Part shown: in pieces, positions 34,728-44,800 of the stretch
How the letters are laid out: each line of letters opens with the position of its first letter
How positions within the stretch are numbered: the stretch's first letter is position 1
Source of the DNA: UBA1715 sp045615765
GTDB lineage: Bacteria; Bacteroidota; Bacteroidia; Bacteroidales; UBA1715
Assembly (NCBI GenBank): GCA_045615765.1
Contig: JAZLFM010000034.1
Coordinates: 10,507-74,506 of the forward strand
DNA length: 64,000 nt
Reading direction: 5' to 3'
Position numbers and translations under genes: made by a program
The notes under the pieces: generated by a model
What the model was told of the DNA's origin: nothing
The model's database searches: none
The model's input: the letters and a program-made list of their open reading frames with translations, nothing else

Positions 34728-35471
34728 TTACATCAATATATATTGCACTTCTTTGAAATAATAACTTCGTTCGCGGTCGTCCTTATCTGTAATAATAAGT
34801 TTCCCGTCGTTCTCAACTGTGGTTATTTTCCCTTCAAAAAAACCGTCTGCATCGAAATAAATGTGGGGCACGTTTTTCAGGTATAAATTGTCTATGTAAC
34901 GTGTTCGTATTTGTTCAGGAGAGGATTGCATAAGGTTATAATTCTCGATTAAATGGCTTAGAAATAGCTGCATAAGTTCTTCTCTATTAAATTGTAGATT
35001 GTCATTTTCTAAAGATAAAGATGTAGGATTTGGTGCATCTTTAAATATCGTTTGATTTACATTTAAACCAATTCCAATTATCGAGAAATCAATGTTTTTC
35101 TTGAGTAGTTGATTTTCTATAAGTATTCCTGCTATCTTATTGTTCCCAACATAAATGTCGTTAGGCCATTTTACAGTTACGTTCGAACAAAAAAGAGCCA
35201 CAACATCTCGTAGTGAGAGAGCAACGCATTGTGAGAGAATAAACTGATCTTTAAGTGCTATGGCTTCGGGATGCACAATGACGGAAAACAACAAATTTTC
35301 TCCCATGTTTGATTCCCAAAAATTCCCTCGTTGTCCCCGCCCTTTTGTTTGAAAGTCTGTACAAATTGTGGTAAAATTTGGAACGTTTTCTTTCTTTGCG
35401 AGTTCCATCGCATAGTCGTTCGTTGAAGAAATTTCTTTTAATTCAATGATATTGTTGTATCTTTCGACCAT
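34728..35471 (-). CDS. birA: Biotin--[biotin carboxyl carrier protein] ligase
   Basis: 247 residues, catalytic domain only, with no N-terminal repressor HTH. Visible motifs are Gly-Arg-Gly-Gln-Arg-Gly-Asn (biotinyl-AMP binding loop), Val-Lys-Trp-Pro-Asn-Asp-Ile (catalytic Lys and Asp) and Ile-Gly-Ile-Gly-Leu-Asn-Val-Asn. It joins biotin to the Lys of carrier proteins; the biotin carrier at 15205-15870 is a likely substrate. The start is only 13 bp from the divergent thioredoxin-like gene, so each promoter probably lies within the other's 5' region. Confidence 0.92.
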   Translation of the reverse strand: MVERYNNIIELKEISSTNDYAMELAKKENVPNFTTICTDFQTKGRGQRGNFWESNMGENLLFSVIVHPEAIALKDQFILSQCVALSLRDVVALFCSNVTVKWPNDIYVGNNKIAGILIENQLLKKNIDFSIIGIGLNVNQTIFKDAPNPTSLSLENDNLQFNREELMQLFLSHLIENYNLMQSSPEQIRTRYIDNLYLKNVPHIYFDADGFFEGKITTVENDGKLIITDKDDRERSYYFKEVQYILM

Positions 35472-35484
35472 AAAATCAATTACT

Positions 35485-36540
35485 ATGAAACGAATAATTT
35501 CTTGTTTGTGCCTATTGTTGTTTGTACTAGGCCTTTCGGCTCAACAAATCAGTATCAAGGGTAAAATTATAAAATATTCTGGAACCGATTCTCTAACATT
35601 GGAGATATATACGCAACAAGTTCCAATAGAGAAAAAAATACCTATTTCAAAGAAAGGTGATTTCTTCTATAACTATTCAGCACAATCGACTCATTTTGTG
35701 AACTTGTATCTTACAAAAAATGATGTGGTTACTTTAGTTGTATCTCCTGGAGAAAATATCTCGTTTGCGGGAGAATTTCGTCAGTTGGGAGCAACATATT
35801 CTGTAACAGGTTCAGAGCAAGCCAAAGCGATGCAAGTAACTTCGCAGAAAATGTTAGCAAAGCAAAAAGAAGCAATGCGTGTACAAAAAGCCTATGAAAG
35901 AACGATGGATTCGTTGAGTATACTAATGAAACGAGAACTTGTTACGGCAATAAACGCTAATCCTTCGAATTATTGTAATTTAATTTTATGTCGTTCGTTG
36001 TCGATGGAAGAATATTCCGATGTGTATCAAATGTTGGATTCTGCTTTGTTGGCGACATATCCAAACGATGCAATGGTGCTTGAATTTCATGCTGATGTTA
36101 TGCGTCAGTTATTGTTGCGCGTGGGTACTAAGATTAATGAAATTTCATTGCCAAATCAGAAATTGGAAACAATAAATCTATCTTCTTTGCGTGGAAAGGT
36201 TGTTCTAATTGATTTTTGGGCAAGTTGGTGCCGTCCTTGTCGTATGGAGATTCCGAATTTCAAGAGAATGTATAATGAGTTCCATGAAAAAGGTTTCGAT
36301 ATATATTCAATATCGGTCGATAATGACGTGAATGCATGGATAAAAGCGTTGTCGCAGGAACAAATGCCATGGGCGAATGTTCGCGATATCAATAAGGAGT
36401 ATAGCAATATGTTTAATGTAAATGCAATTCCTTTTACAATCTTGATAGATGCAGAAGGTAAGATTGTTGCTAAAGGTCTTCGAGGACAGGAATTAAGTGA
36501 AAAAATTGCGGAACTATTGAAAAATACTAACAATAAATAA
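35485..36540 (+). CDS. TlpA/ResA-type thiol-disulfide oxidoreductase with DUF4369-like N-domain
   Basis: 351 residues from the ATG at 35485 (signal peptide 1-20, ending Leu-Ser-Ala); a frame from 35446 would put extra residues before the signal. Residues about 23-120 form the beta-rich N-terminal domain seen in Bacteroidetes TlpA proteins, about 125-215 a helical linker, and 220-350 a thioredoxin fold with the active site Trp-Ala-Ser-Trp-Cys-Arg-Pro-Cys-Arg and a cis-Pro region Asn-Ala-Ile-Pro-Phe. It acts in the periplasm on disulfide reduction. It could help fold secreted enzymes, but the neighbourhood does not prove this. Confidence 0.9.
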   Translation: MKRIISCLCLLLFVLGLSAQQISIKGKIIKYSGTDSLTLEIYTQQVPIEKKIPISKKGDFFYNYSAQSTHFVNLYLTKNDVVTLVVSPGENISFAGEFRQLGATYSVTGSEQAKAMQVTSQKMLAKQKEAMRVQKAYERTMDSLSILMKRELVTAINANPSNYCNLILCRSLSMEEYSDVYQMLDSALLATYPNDAMVLEFHADVMRQLLLRVGTKINEISLPNQKLETINLSSLRGKVVLIDFWASWCRPCRMEIPNFKRMYNEFHEKGFDIYSISVDNDVNAWIKALSQEQMPWANVRDINKEYSNMFNVNAIPFTILIDAEGKIVAKGLRGQELSEKIAELLKNTNNK

Positions 36541-36605
36541 AGAATTCGCAAAAAACTCTTACATTTGCTAACGCAAAAGACAAAAAACTTTAATTTTTGA
36601 AAGAT

Positions 36606-37499
36606 ATGAAAAGAGTAGCAATCGTAGGGTACGGAAATATTGGAAAATATGTACTCGAAGCATTGGAAGTTGCTCCTGACTTTGAAATTGCAGGAGTTGT
36701 TCGTCGTTCAACCTCAGGCGAAATGCCATTGGAATTGACTCCATACAAAGTTGTAACTGACATCAAAGAATTAGGTAAAGTAGATGTTGCTGTTCTTGCA
36801 ACTCCAACTCGTAGCGTTGAAGAAAATGCAAAGAAATACTTGGCAATGGGTATCAATACGGTAGATAGTTTCGATATTCATGGTGGTATTTGGGAATTAC
36901 ATGAATCTCTTGGAAAAGTTGCAAAAGAAAATGGTACAGTTGCTATCATTTCTGCAGGTTGGGATCCAGGAAGTGATTCTGTAGTTCGTACATTGATGGA
37001 AGCAGCTGCTCCTAAAGGTCTTACTTGGACAAACTTTGGTCCTGGTATGAGTATGGGTCACTCTGTTGTTGCTCGTTCTAAAAAAGGCGTTAAGAATGCG
37101 TTGTCGATGACTATGCCACAAGGTGCAGGTATCCACAGCCGTTTAGTATATGTTGAATTAGAAGAAGGATTCACAGCACAACAAGTTTATGATGAATTGA
37201 AGGCTGACGATTATTTCGCTCACGATGAATTACACGTAATTCCTGTTGATAGTGTAGATAACTGTCGTGATATGGGTCATGGTGTTCTTTTGGAAAGAAA
37301 AGGTGTTTCTGGTAAAACACAAAATCAACGTTTCAAATTCGAAATGACTATCAATAACCCAGCTTTGACTGCACAAATCTTGGTTGGTGTTGCACGTGCT
37401 ACATTCAAACAAGCTCCAGGTTGTTATACTATGCCTGAAGTTCCTGTAATTGATCTATTGCCAGGAGACAAAGAACAATTAATTCGTCATTTGGTATAG
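36606..37499 (+). CDS. ddh: meso-Diaminopimelate D-dehydrogenase
   Basis: 297 residues from the ATG at 36606; the in-frame TTG at 36597 is rejected. It has an N-terminal NADP-binding Rossmann motif (Val-Gly-Tyr-Gly-Asn-Ile-Gly-Lys), then Ser-Phe-Asp-Ile-His, Ser-Ala-Gly-Trp-Asp-Pro-Gly, and Pro-Gly-Met-Ser-Met-Gly-His-Ser, all typical of DAP dehydrogenase. It makes meso-DAP from tetrahydrodipicolinate in one step, for lysine and peptidoglycan. A -7 element TACATTTG is at 36560-36567 and a terminator follows. Confidence 0.92.
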   Translation: MKRVAIVGYGNIGKYVLEALEVAPDFEIAGVVRRSTSGEMPLELTPYKVVTDIKELGKVDVAVLATPTRSVEENAKKYLAMGINTVDSFDIHGGIWELHESLGKVAKENGTVAIISAGWDPGSDSVVRTLMEAAAPKGLTWTNFGPGMSMGHSVVARSKKGVKNALSMTMPQGAGIHSRLVYVELEEGFTAQQVYDELKADDYFAHDELHVIPVDSVDNCRDMGHGVLLERKGVSGKTQNQRFKFEMTINNPALTAQILVGVARATFKQAPGCYTMPEVPVIDLLPGDKEQLIRHLV

Positions 37500-37518
37500 A
37501 AAAATCAATTTCGAATAG

Positions 37519-37557
37519 AAAAAAAGGGAAGTCAATTTGTTGATTTCCCTTTTTTTC
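37519..37557 (+). terminator. Terminator of ddh
   Basis: AAAAAGGGAAGTCAA (37521-37535) pairs with TTGATTTCCCTTTTT (37540-37554), loop TTTG. A T run follows. Confidence 0.82.
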
Positions 37558-37569
37558 TAGTTATATTTG
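37536..37569 (+). promoter_or_regulatory. Promoter of the secreted beta-sandwich protein, overlapping the ddh terminator
   Basis: TTTG at 37536-37539 (the terminator loop), a 22-bp spacer, then TATATTTG at 37562-37569. The spacer is slightly long. Confidence 0.45.
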
Positions 37570-37596
37570 TGGTTACTAATTTTAAAAGATTTAATT

Positions 37597-38652
37597 ATGA
37601 AGAAAATTTTATTATTCTTAGGAAGCGCTTTGTTGACAATGTCTTTGTCGGCACAGGTAATGACGATGAAATCCAATAGCTGGACTACAGAAGATGGTGT
37701 AGAACATCAAAATTCGCAAGGTATGATTGCTGTTACTCCATCAATGGATATTCAGGCAGGTTACAAGGTTGTGGTTGAATTTCAAGGAACAACAACTGGT
37801 GAAGATGTAACATTTTCTTCTATCGTAGTTGATACTGCAGCAGGAAGTTGGGAAGTGTTAAGTTCTTGGGGTAGTTCGTCGGTAACATCTGGTGTAATTG
37901 TTGGTTCAGTTACTTTTACGGCAACAAAAGCTATTGCAGGTCCAACATTCGTTTTAGCAACAACTGAGGGTAATAGTTCTTACGACGATGTAGATATTGA
38001 ATTCTCAAAGTTAACTTGTACAGTAAGCGATCCAAACTACAAAGATCCTAATGTAACAACAGACGAATCTGTACTTCCTATTTCTGGTATCTCAAATATG
38101 TGGGGTGATTGTGTTGTTGCCGCAGGTCTAGAATCTACAACAATTACATTCCCTAAAGCATGGGAATGCGGAGCAGGATGGGCTTGGTGGTCAAATTATC
38201 TTAATGTGACTGAATATGCAAGCGTAACTGTAGAATTCGAACCAGTTCCATGTCAAGTACAATTGGTTGTACAAATTGATAACGGTACAGAAGATGGTGA
38301 GAACAATCCTGTATCTATAGAAGCTGGTGCAACTTCAGTAACAATTAATTTTGATGATTGTTATGTAGGTGACTGGACAGGTGTTCGCGCAATTTTCCTA
38401 CAAACTGCTGATGCAGCAGATATCGTTGTAACTAAAGCATATATGACATATCCTAAAGAAACAGCTGTAGCTGAAGTTTCTAAGAATGTACAAATAGTTA
38501 ACGGTATGGTATATTCTGCTGGAAAGATTGTTGTTTACAATGTTGCTGGTGCAGCAATAGCCGAAGCTAACAATGAAATGAATCTATCTAATTTACAATC
38601 AGGTGTTTATTTCATAAAAACTGCAGAAGGTACAGCAAAATATTCTAAATAG
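37597..38652 (+). CDS. Secreted beta-sandwich protein with T9SS-like C-terminal domain
   Basis: 351 residues from the ATG at 37597 (signal peptide 1-19, ending Leu-Ser-Ala). There are two Trp- and Thr-rich beta-domains: about 20-140 and about 155-280, the latter with Gly-Trp-Ala-Trp-Trp-Ser-Asn and Val-Thr-Val-Glu-Phe, resembling carbohydrate-binding modules. The last 65 residues look like a sorting domain (Lys-Ile-Val-Val-Tyr-Asn-Val-Ala-Gly, Leu-Gln-Ser-Gly-Val-Tyr-Phe-Ile-Lys). No catalytic motif is seen. Position before the multi-enzyme gene suggests a substrate-binding helper, but this is inference and the family is not recognised. Confidence 0.72.
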   Translation: MKKILLFLGSALLTMSLSAQVMTMKSNSWTTEDGVEHQNSQGMIAVTPSMDIQAGYKVVVEFQGTTTGEDVTFSSIVVDTAAGSWEVLSSWGSSSVTSGVIVGSVTFTATKAIAGPTFVLATTEGNSSYDDVDIEFSKLTCTVSDPNYKDPNVTTDESVLPISGISNMWGDCVVAAGLESTTITFPKAWECGAGWAWWSNYLNVTEYASVTVEFEPVPCQVQLVVQIDNGTEDGENNPVSIEAGATSVTINFDDCYVGDWTGVRAIFLQTADAADIVVTKAYMTYPKETAVAEVSKNVQIVNGMVYSAGKIVVYNVAGAAIAEANNEMNLSNLQSGVYFIKTAEGTAKYSK

Positions 38653-38672
38653 ATATTTTCAATACAAGATAG

Positions 38673-38704
38673 AAAGGCGGAGGATTATTTCTCCGCCTTT
38701 TTTG
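38673..38704 (+). terminator. Terminator after the beta-sandwich protein gene
   Basis: AAAGGCGGAG (38673-38682) pairs with CTCCGCCTTT (38691-38700), then TTT. Confidence 0.85.
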
Positions 38705-38809
38705 TGCTTGCTTATTACAGAACTCTAATTGTAGGGTTCTGTTTTTTTATTTTGTCTTATAGATGACAAACATAGTGTATTAAACACACATACGGCTCGG
38801 TAATTTATG

Positions 38810-38841
38810 TTTGTTTTTTCTGAAAAGATACGTTATTTTTG
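38810..38841 (+). promoter_or_regulatory. Promoter of the CE4-GH8-GH26 multi-enzyme gene
   Basis: TTTG at 38810-38813, a 20-bp spacer, TATTTTTG at 38834-38841: the clearest -33/-7 pair in the window. It starts transcription about 30 nt before the ATG at 38877 and excludes the upstream extension of the frame. Confidence 0.7.
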
Positions 38842-38876
38842 GTCGATTTATATACAATAAAGATAAATTATACGCT

Positions 38877-41800
38877 ATGCGAAAAAATAGACTTATTACA
38901 TTCTTGGTTGCTATTTTTGTTACCTCACAGGTTTTTGCGCAATCAATTGCAACGGGATATACGGTAGGTACGTGGTCGGGATTCCGTACTGCTGCAGCAA
39001 CATTCACCTTTGACGATGATGCTCCAAGTCATATTTCGGTCGTTGCACCAGAGTTTGATAGCCGTGGATATAATGCTACATTTAATGTTGTTGTTAATTG
39101 GATGAACCAAGCGAATCAGTGGACAGCATTTCAAAAATTAGCTGCGAAAGGTCACGAAATTGCGAGTCATACGGTTACTCACTCGGAAAATACTCCATCG
39201 AGTGAACTAAGTAGTTCAAAGACAACTATCAATCAAAAGATTACAGGACAGGATTGTAATACTATAGCATATCCATATTGCAACGTTCCAAGTGATGCGG
39301 CAGCATTGGCTGCAAATTATATTGGTGGTCGTATCTGCGATGGTCAGGTAATGGGAAAAACTCCAAGTGACTATTTTAGAATTTCGGCAATTACAACTGG
39401 TAGTGAAGCAGGCTTTGCAAGCGCTTCAAATTTCACCAGTTCGATGCAGTCTGCAATAAGTAAAGGTGGTTGGGTTGTGTTTTTAACTCATGGAATTACG
39501 GGTGAAACAAATGGAAATGCAACATATTCTCCAACTCCAATTAGTGCAATTACCGGTGCGCTTGATTGGGCAAAAGAAAATGATTCTAAGGTTTGGGTTG
39601 CCACATTCCGTGATGCAATTTTGTATGCAAAAGAACGTGACGCCTTATCGTTGTCTGAAAAAACGGTTAGTTCAACAAGTTATCAGTTAACTGCTAGTGT
39701 AAATATTTCAAGTACTGTTGTTACATACGATTACCCGATTACAGTTCGTCGTGTAATGCCAGCATCTTGGAAGAATATTGCCGTTGCTACTGGTGGAAAG
39801 GATATAGAAGTAAAAACGGTTACTGTTGGTTCTACGGTGTATGCTCAATTTGATGTCGTTCCAGGAAAAACATATTCTTTGGAAGATCGTGCAAGTGAAT
39901 ATACAAAAGAAGGTCCTGCCGTTGCTGAAACGACGTTGTTGAATTTACTTGAAAATGGTGAATTTGATGAGGGAACAAGTTATTGGGATACACAAGTTGG
40001 TGGTGATGCAAAATGTACATTGACGGCAACAACAACTGCGGGAATGTCGGGTGCGAATGCAATTCAACTTTGTCCTAATGGAAATTATGGAACTGAAAAC
40101 TGGCATATTCAAATGTATCAAAATGTTGAGTTGGAAGGGGATGTTGAATATACATTGTCTTTCTCGGCAAAAGCATCAACTGCAAGAAAGTTGTATGTAA
40201 TGGTACAAAAAATTGCAGCGGATTACGATACATATTTGTATAAAGAATATGATTTAACAACTACAGCACAAAATTTCGAAGAAACATTGCTTACACCATC
40301 TGATGTCGCTTTGGATTCTAAAGTGACTTTCTGTATAGGTGGTTCGGATGGCTGTGTAACGATAGACAATGTATTTTTTGGAACAGAAAAATCTTCTAAT
40401 CCTGGTGGTGGTGACGAAGGTGGCGATAAGCCATCGTATTCGGTAGATGTTACAGGCGATATCTCTAAATACTTTGTTGATAAGGCATACATTGGTCCAA
40501 GTTGTGATGTGCTTGATGGGGAGACAATGACGAATGGAGCATATTATACAGGAGAATACACGAATTTATTTGTGAAATATCTTGGTAAAACGGAGGCACA
40601 AGTTCAAGCTAAAATGAAGAGTGTTTGGGATCATTTCTATACTGTAGGTGGCCCAAATACTGTGTATTATGAGGCTGGGAAAGATGAGAATGGGAAAGAT
40701 ATGGCATATATCTACGATACTGGTAATCAGGATGTTCGTACCGAAGGTCAGTCGTATGGTTTGATGATTTGTGTTCAAATGGGCGACCGTGAAAAGTTTG
40801 ACAGATTGTGGCGTTGGGCAAAAAAATATATGCAATACAAAGCTGGTGATGTTCGTGAAGGTTTGTTCGCTTGGCAATGCGAAACAAATGGAAGCATAAA
40901 AGGAGCCTCATCGGCACCTGATGGTGAAATGTATTTCTTGACAGCTTTGTTCTTTGCTTCTCACCGTTGGGGAAATGATGGTGATATTAATTACGAGGAA
41001 GAAGCACAATATTTGGCAAAATGTCTTTTGAATAAGACAGGTAGAGGTAATGGACAGGTTAGTCCTTTGTTTAACAAAAGCAACTATCTTGTAACTTTTG
41101 GTGAAACTTCGTATGACTTCTCCGATCCTTCGTACAACTTGCCTGGTTTCTTGGAATTGTGGGCTCGTTGGATAAATACAAATACAGATTTCTGGGCAAA
41201 AACGCCAAAAGCTGCTCGTGATTTATTGTATAACTCTGCTCATAAAATAACAGGTTTATACCCTGATTATTGTAACTTCGATGGTTCTGGATACTATCCT
41301 AACTGGGCTGGTTACAATACAAGTATCTATAAATACGATGCCATTCGTTGTCCGATGAATGTTGGTATGGATTATCACTGGTTTGCTGCTGATTCTCGTC
41401 AGGAAACTATGATGTATAATATTTTAAACTTCTTCAAGAGTGATGGATATTCACATGCATTTTTCAATGTCGATGGTACCGGTGCTGATGGCTATTATTC
41501 TGAAGGTCAAAAAGGTGGTAATGGTGTAGGTGTTTTTGCTTTGACTCCAGGAAATGAAGCTTTGGCAAAAGAAAACCTTCAAAAATTGTGGGATGTGACT
41601 CCTCCAACTGGTCAATGGCGTTATTACAATGGTATGGTGTACATGCTTTCAATGTTGCACGCAACTGGTAATTTCCGAATTTTTAAACCAACACCAGAGG
41701 TTGTAGTTGAAACATTGTCTGGTCCATCGCCAGTAGAATTCAATGGGGAAGAATATACGAAAGATACTACATTCAAAACATTGATAGATTGTAAGATATA

Positions 41801-44800
41801 CGATGTTACTATAACAATTGAGGAATCTTCAAGTTCTTTCAATGTGATTTTCGAAGATTATGATGGTACAGAATTGAAAACTGAGGTCGTTGAATCTGGA
41901 GCAAGTGCGACAGCTCCTGATGAACCAACTCGTACTGGTTATACATTCAAAGAATGGGATACAGATTTCTCTAATGTAACTGAAGACTTGACGGTAAAGG
42001 CTGTTTATGAAATCAATACATATACAGTTACATTCGTCGATTTCGATGGAACAACGATAGATGAACAAACTATTGAATATGGTAGTGATGCAGTTGCTCC
42101 AACTGAACCTACTCGCGAAGGATACGATTTCGACGGTTGGGATGTTGCTTTTACGTCTATCACAAAAGATTTGACAGTTACGGCAACATATACAGAAAAA
42201 GTCGCTCAAACTACGTTGAAATATGAGGCAGAAAATGCAACTGGTAGTGGAACTACAACCGCAAATTCATCTGCTGCTTCTGGCGGTAAGTATGTAAAAA
42301 TGCAATCTGGTGATTTGACATTTAATGTGAATGTAGAAAAGGCTGGAGTATATGATATTACTGTTGCCTACTCTTTAACTGAAGACTACAAGGCTCAGAA
42401 TTTAGTAGTAAATGGTGTACAAGCTGGTACATTAGCTTTTGATAAATCAGGTAGTACAAACCCAACATTTGCCACTATTGTTGCAGCTGCAGCTTTAGAA
42501 GCAGGTGCGAATACAATAGCAATCACGAAAAGTTGGGGATGGGTTGATATTGACTATATTGAATTGTCAACTCATGAGTCGGTTAAATTCAATATCGATG
42601 CAAATCCTGTAGTAGCTAATCCTACTTCTGGTGCTGTTGAGTTGTACGATTTCTTGAAGAAAAACTTTGGAAAGAAAACCATTAGTGGTGTAATGACATT
42701 GGATATGCCAAGTAATAATTCTTTCAAGGGACAATATGACGTTTCGTATATCCACGACAAGTCTGGTAAATATACAGCGTTGGTTGGTTTTGACTTTATG
42801 CAGTCTGTTGGAAAGGGAACGGAATGGGCAACAAACTACACGAAGACAATGATTGACATAACTAAGGAATTGTGGAACGAAGGTGGTATTCCATATTATA
42901 CTTGGCATTGGCGTGATCCGACGAAAGCTACGACATCGTTTAATACATCGGAAGCTTCATTTAAGTTGTCAGACGCATTTACCGATGCTAGTTGTACAAA
43001 ATGGAATACAAACTCAACAATCTATAAAGGTATTATTGCAGACCTTGATGTAATTGCCAAACATTTGTTAGACTTACAAGAAGCTGGTGTCGCTGTACTA
43101 TGGCGTCCACTTCACGAAGCAAGTGGTAAATGGTTCTGGTGGGGTGGTTCTGGTGCTCAACCATATAAGCAATTGTATTATTTATTGTTCGACAAGTTGA
43201 CGAATGAATATGGTCTTCATAACCTAATTTGGGTATGGAATTCCGATGGTACAGATGCTGATTGGTATCCTGGTGACAACTATGTAGATATCGCTGGTCG
43301 TGATTTCTATTACCAAGCACCAAACACATACAATCACTCTTCGTTAGTGACTGAATTTGAATCTGTTGCAAAAGTTGTCGATGGAAAGAAAATAGTAACA
43401 TTGGCAGAATGTGGTGCTGTACCTTATCCTCAAAATATGGAGGACGACGGTGCAATGTGGTCTTGGTTTATGCCTTGGTACGACGAAGGTTCAACAAAAT
43501 ATGTATCTTCTGATGATCATAATAAAGTATCTGACTGGAATCTTATTATGAATGACGAACGTGTTATTACATTGGAAGATATGCCAGGTTGGGGAAGTCT
43601 TCCTGTGGAAAATACATACACGGTAACATTTGTTGATTTTGATGGAACTGTTCTTGATGAACAAATTATAGAAGAAGGTTCTGCAGCAACTGCTCCAACA
43701 GAACCAACTCGTGAAGGCTATGTATTTGCTGGTTGGGATAAAACATTCGATAATGTTATTGAAGATATAACAATTACTGCAACATATACGGTACAATCAT
43801 TTACAGTAACATTTGTTGACTATGATGGTTCAACTTTAGAAACACAAACAGTAGAGTATGGTAAAGATGCCGTTGCTCCAAAAGATCCAACTCGTGAAGG
43901 ATATACGTTCTCAGCTTGGGAAGGTTCTTACGAAAATGTTATAGAAGATGTTACTATTACTGCAACGTATGTCGCAAAAGGTAAAGCTGATTATTCTGCT
44001 TTGAATAAAGCGATAGCTGATGCAGAAGCGTTAGATTTGGACGAATATACTGTTACAACGATTAAGGCATTACAAGATGCATTGACAGCGGCAAAAGCAG
44101 TAGATGCAGACTTGTTTGTCGAAGATCAAGCAATAGTAGATGCCGCAACAAAAGCATTGACGGATGCAATTGGTGCGCTTGCCGTACAATCATTTACAGT
44201 AACATTTGTTGACTATGATGGTTCAACAATAGAAACACAAACAGTAGAGTATGGTAAAGATGCAGTTGCTCCAAAAGATCCAACTCGTGAAGGTTATACA
44301 TTCTCAGCCTGGGAAGGTTCTTACGAAAATGTAACTGCTGATGTTACTATTACAGCAACGTATGTCGCAAAAGATAAAGCAGATTATTCTGCATTGAATA
44401 AAGCCATAGCTGACGCAGAAGCTATTAACACAACGGGTTATACTGCTACAACTACTAAGGCATTACAAGATGCATTGACAGCGGCAAAAGCAGTAGATTC
44501 AGATTTGTTGGCAGAAGACCAAGCAATAGTAGATGCAGCGACAAAAGCATTGACAGACGCAATTGGTGCGCTTGCCGTACAATCATTTACGGTAACATTT
44601 GTTGACTATGATGGTTCAACTTTAGGAACGCAAACGGTTGAATATGGAAAAGATGCCGTTGCTCCAAAATCTCCAACTCGTGAAGGTTATACATTCTCGG
44701 CTTGGGAAGGTTCTTACGAAAATGTAATAGCTAATGTTACAATTACAGCTGTTTACACAGAAAAAGGTAAAGCCGATTATTCAGCTTTGAATAAAGCGAT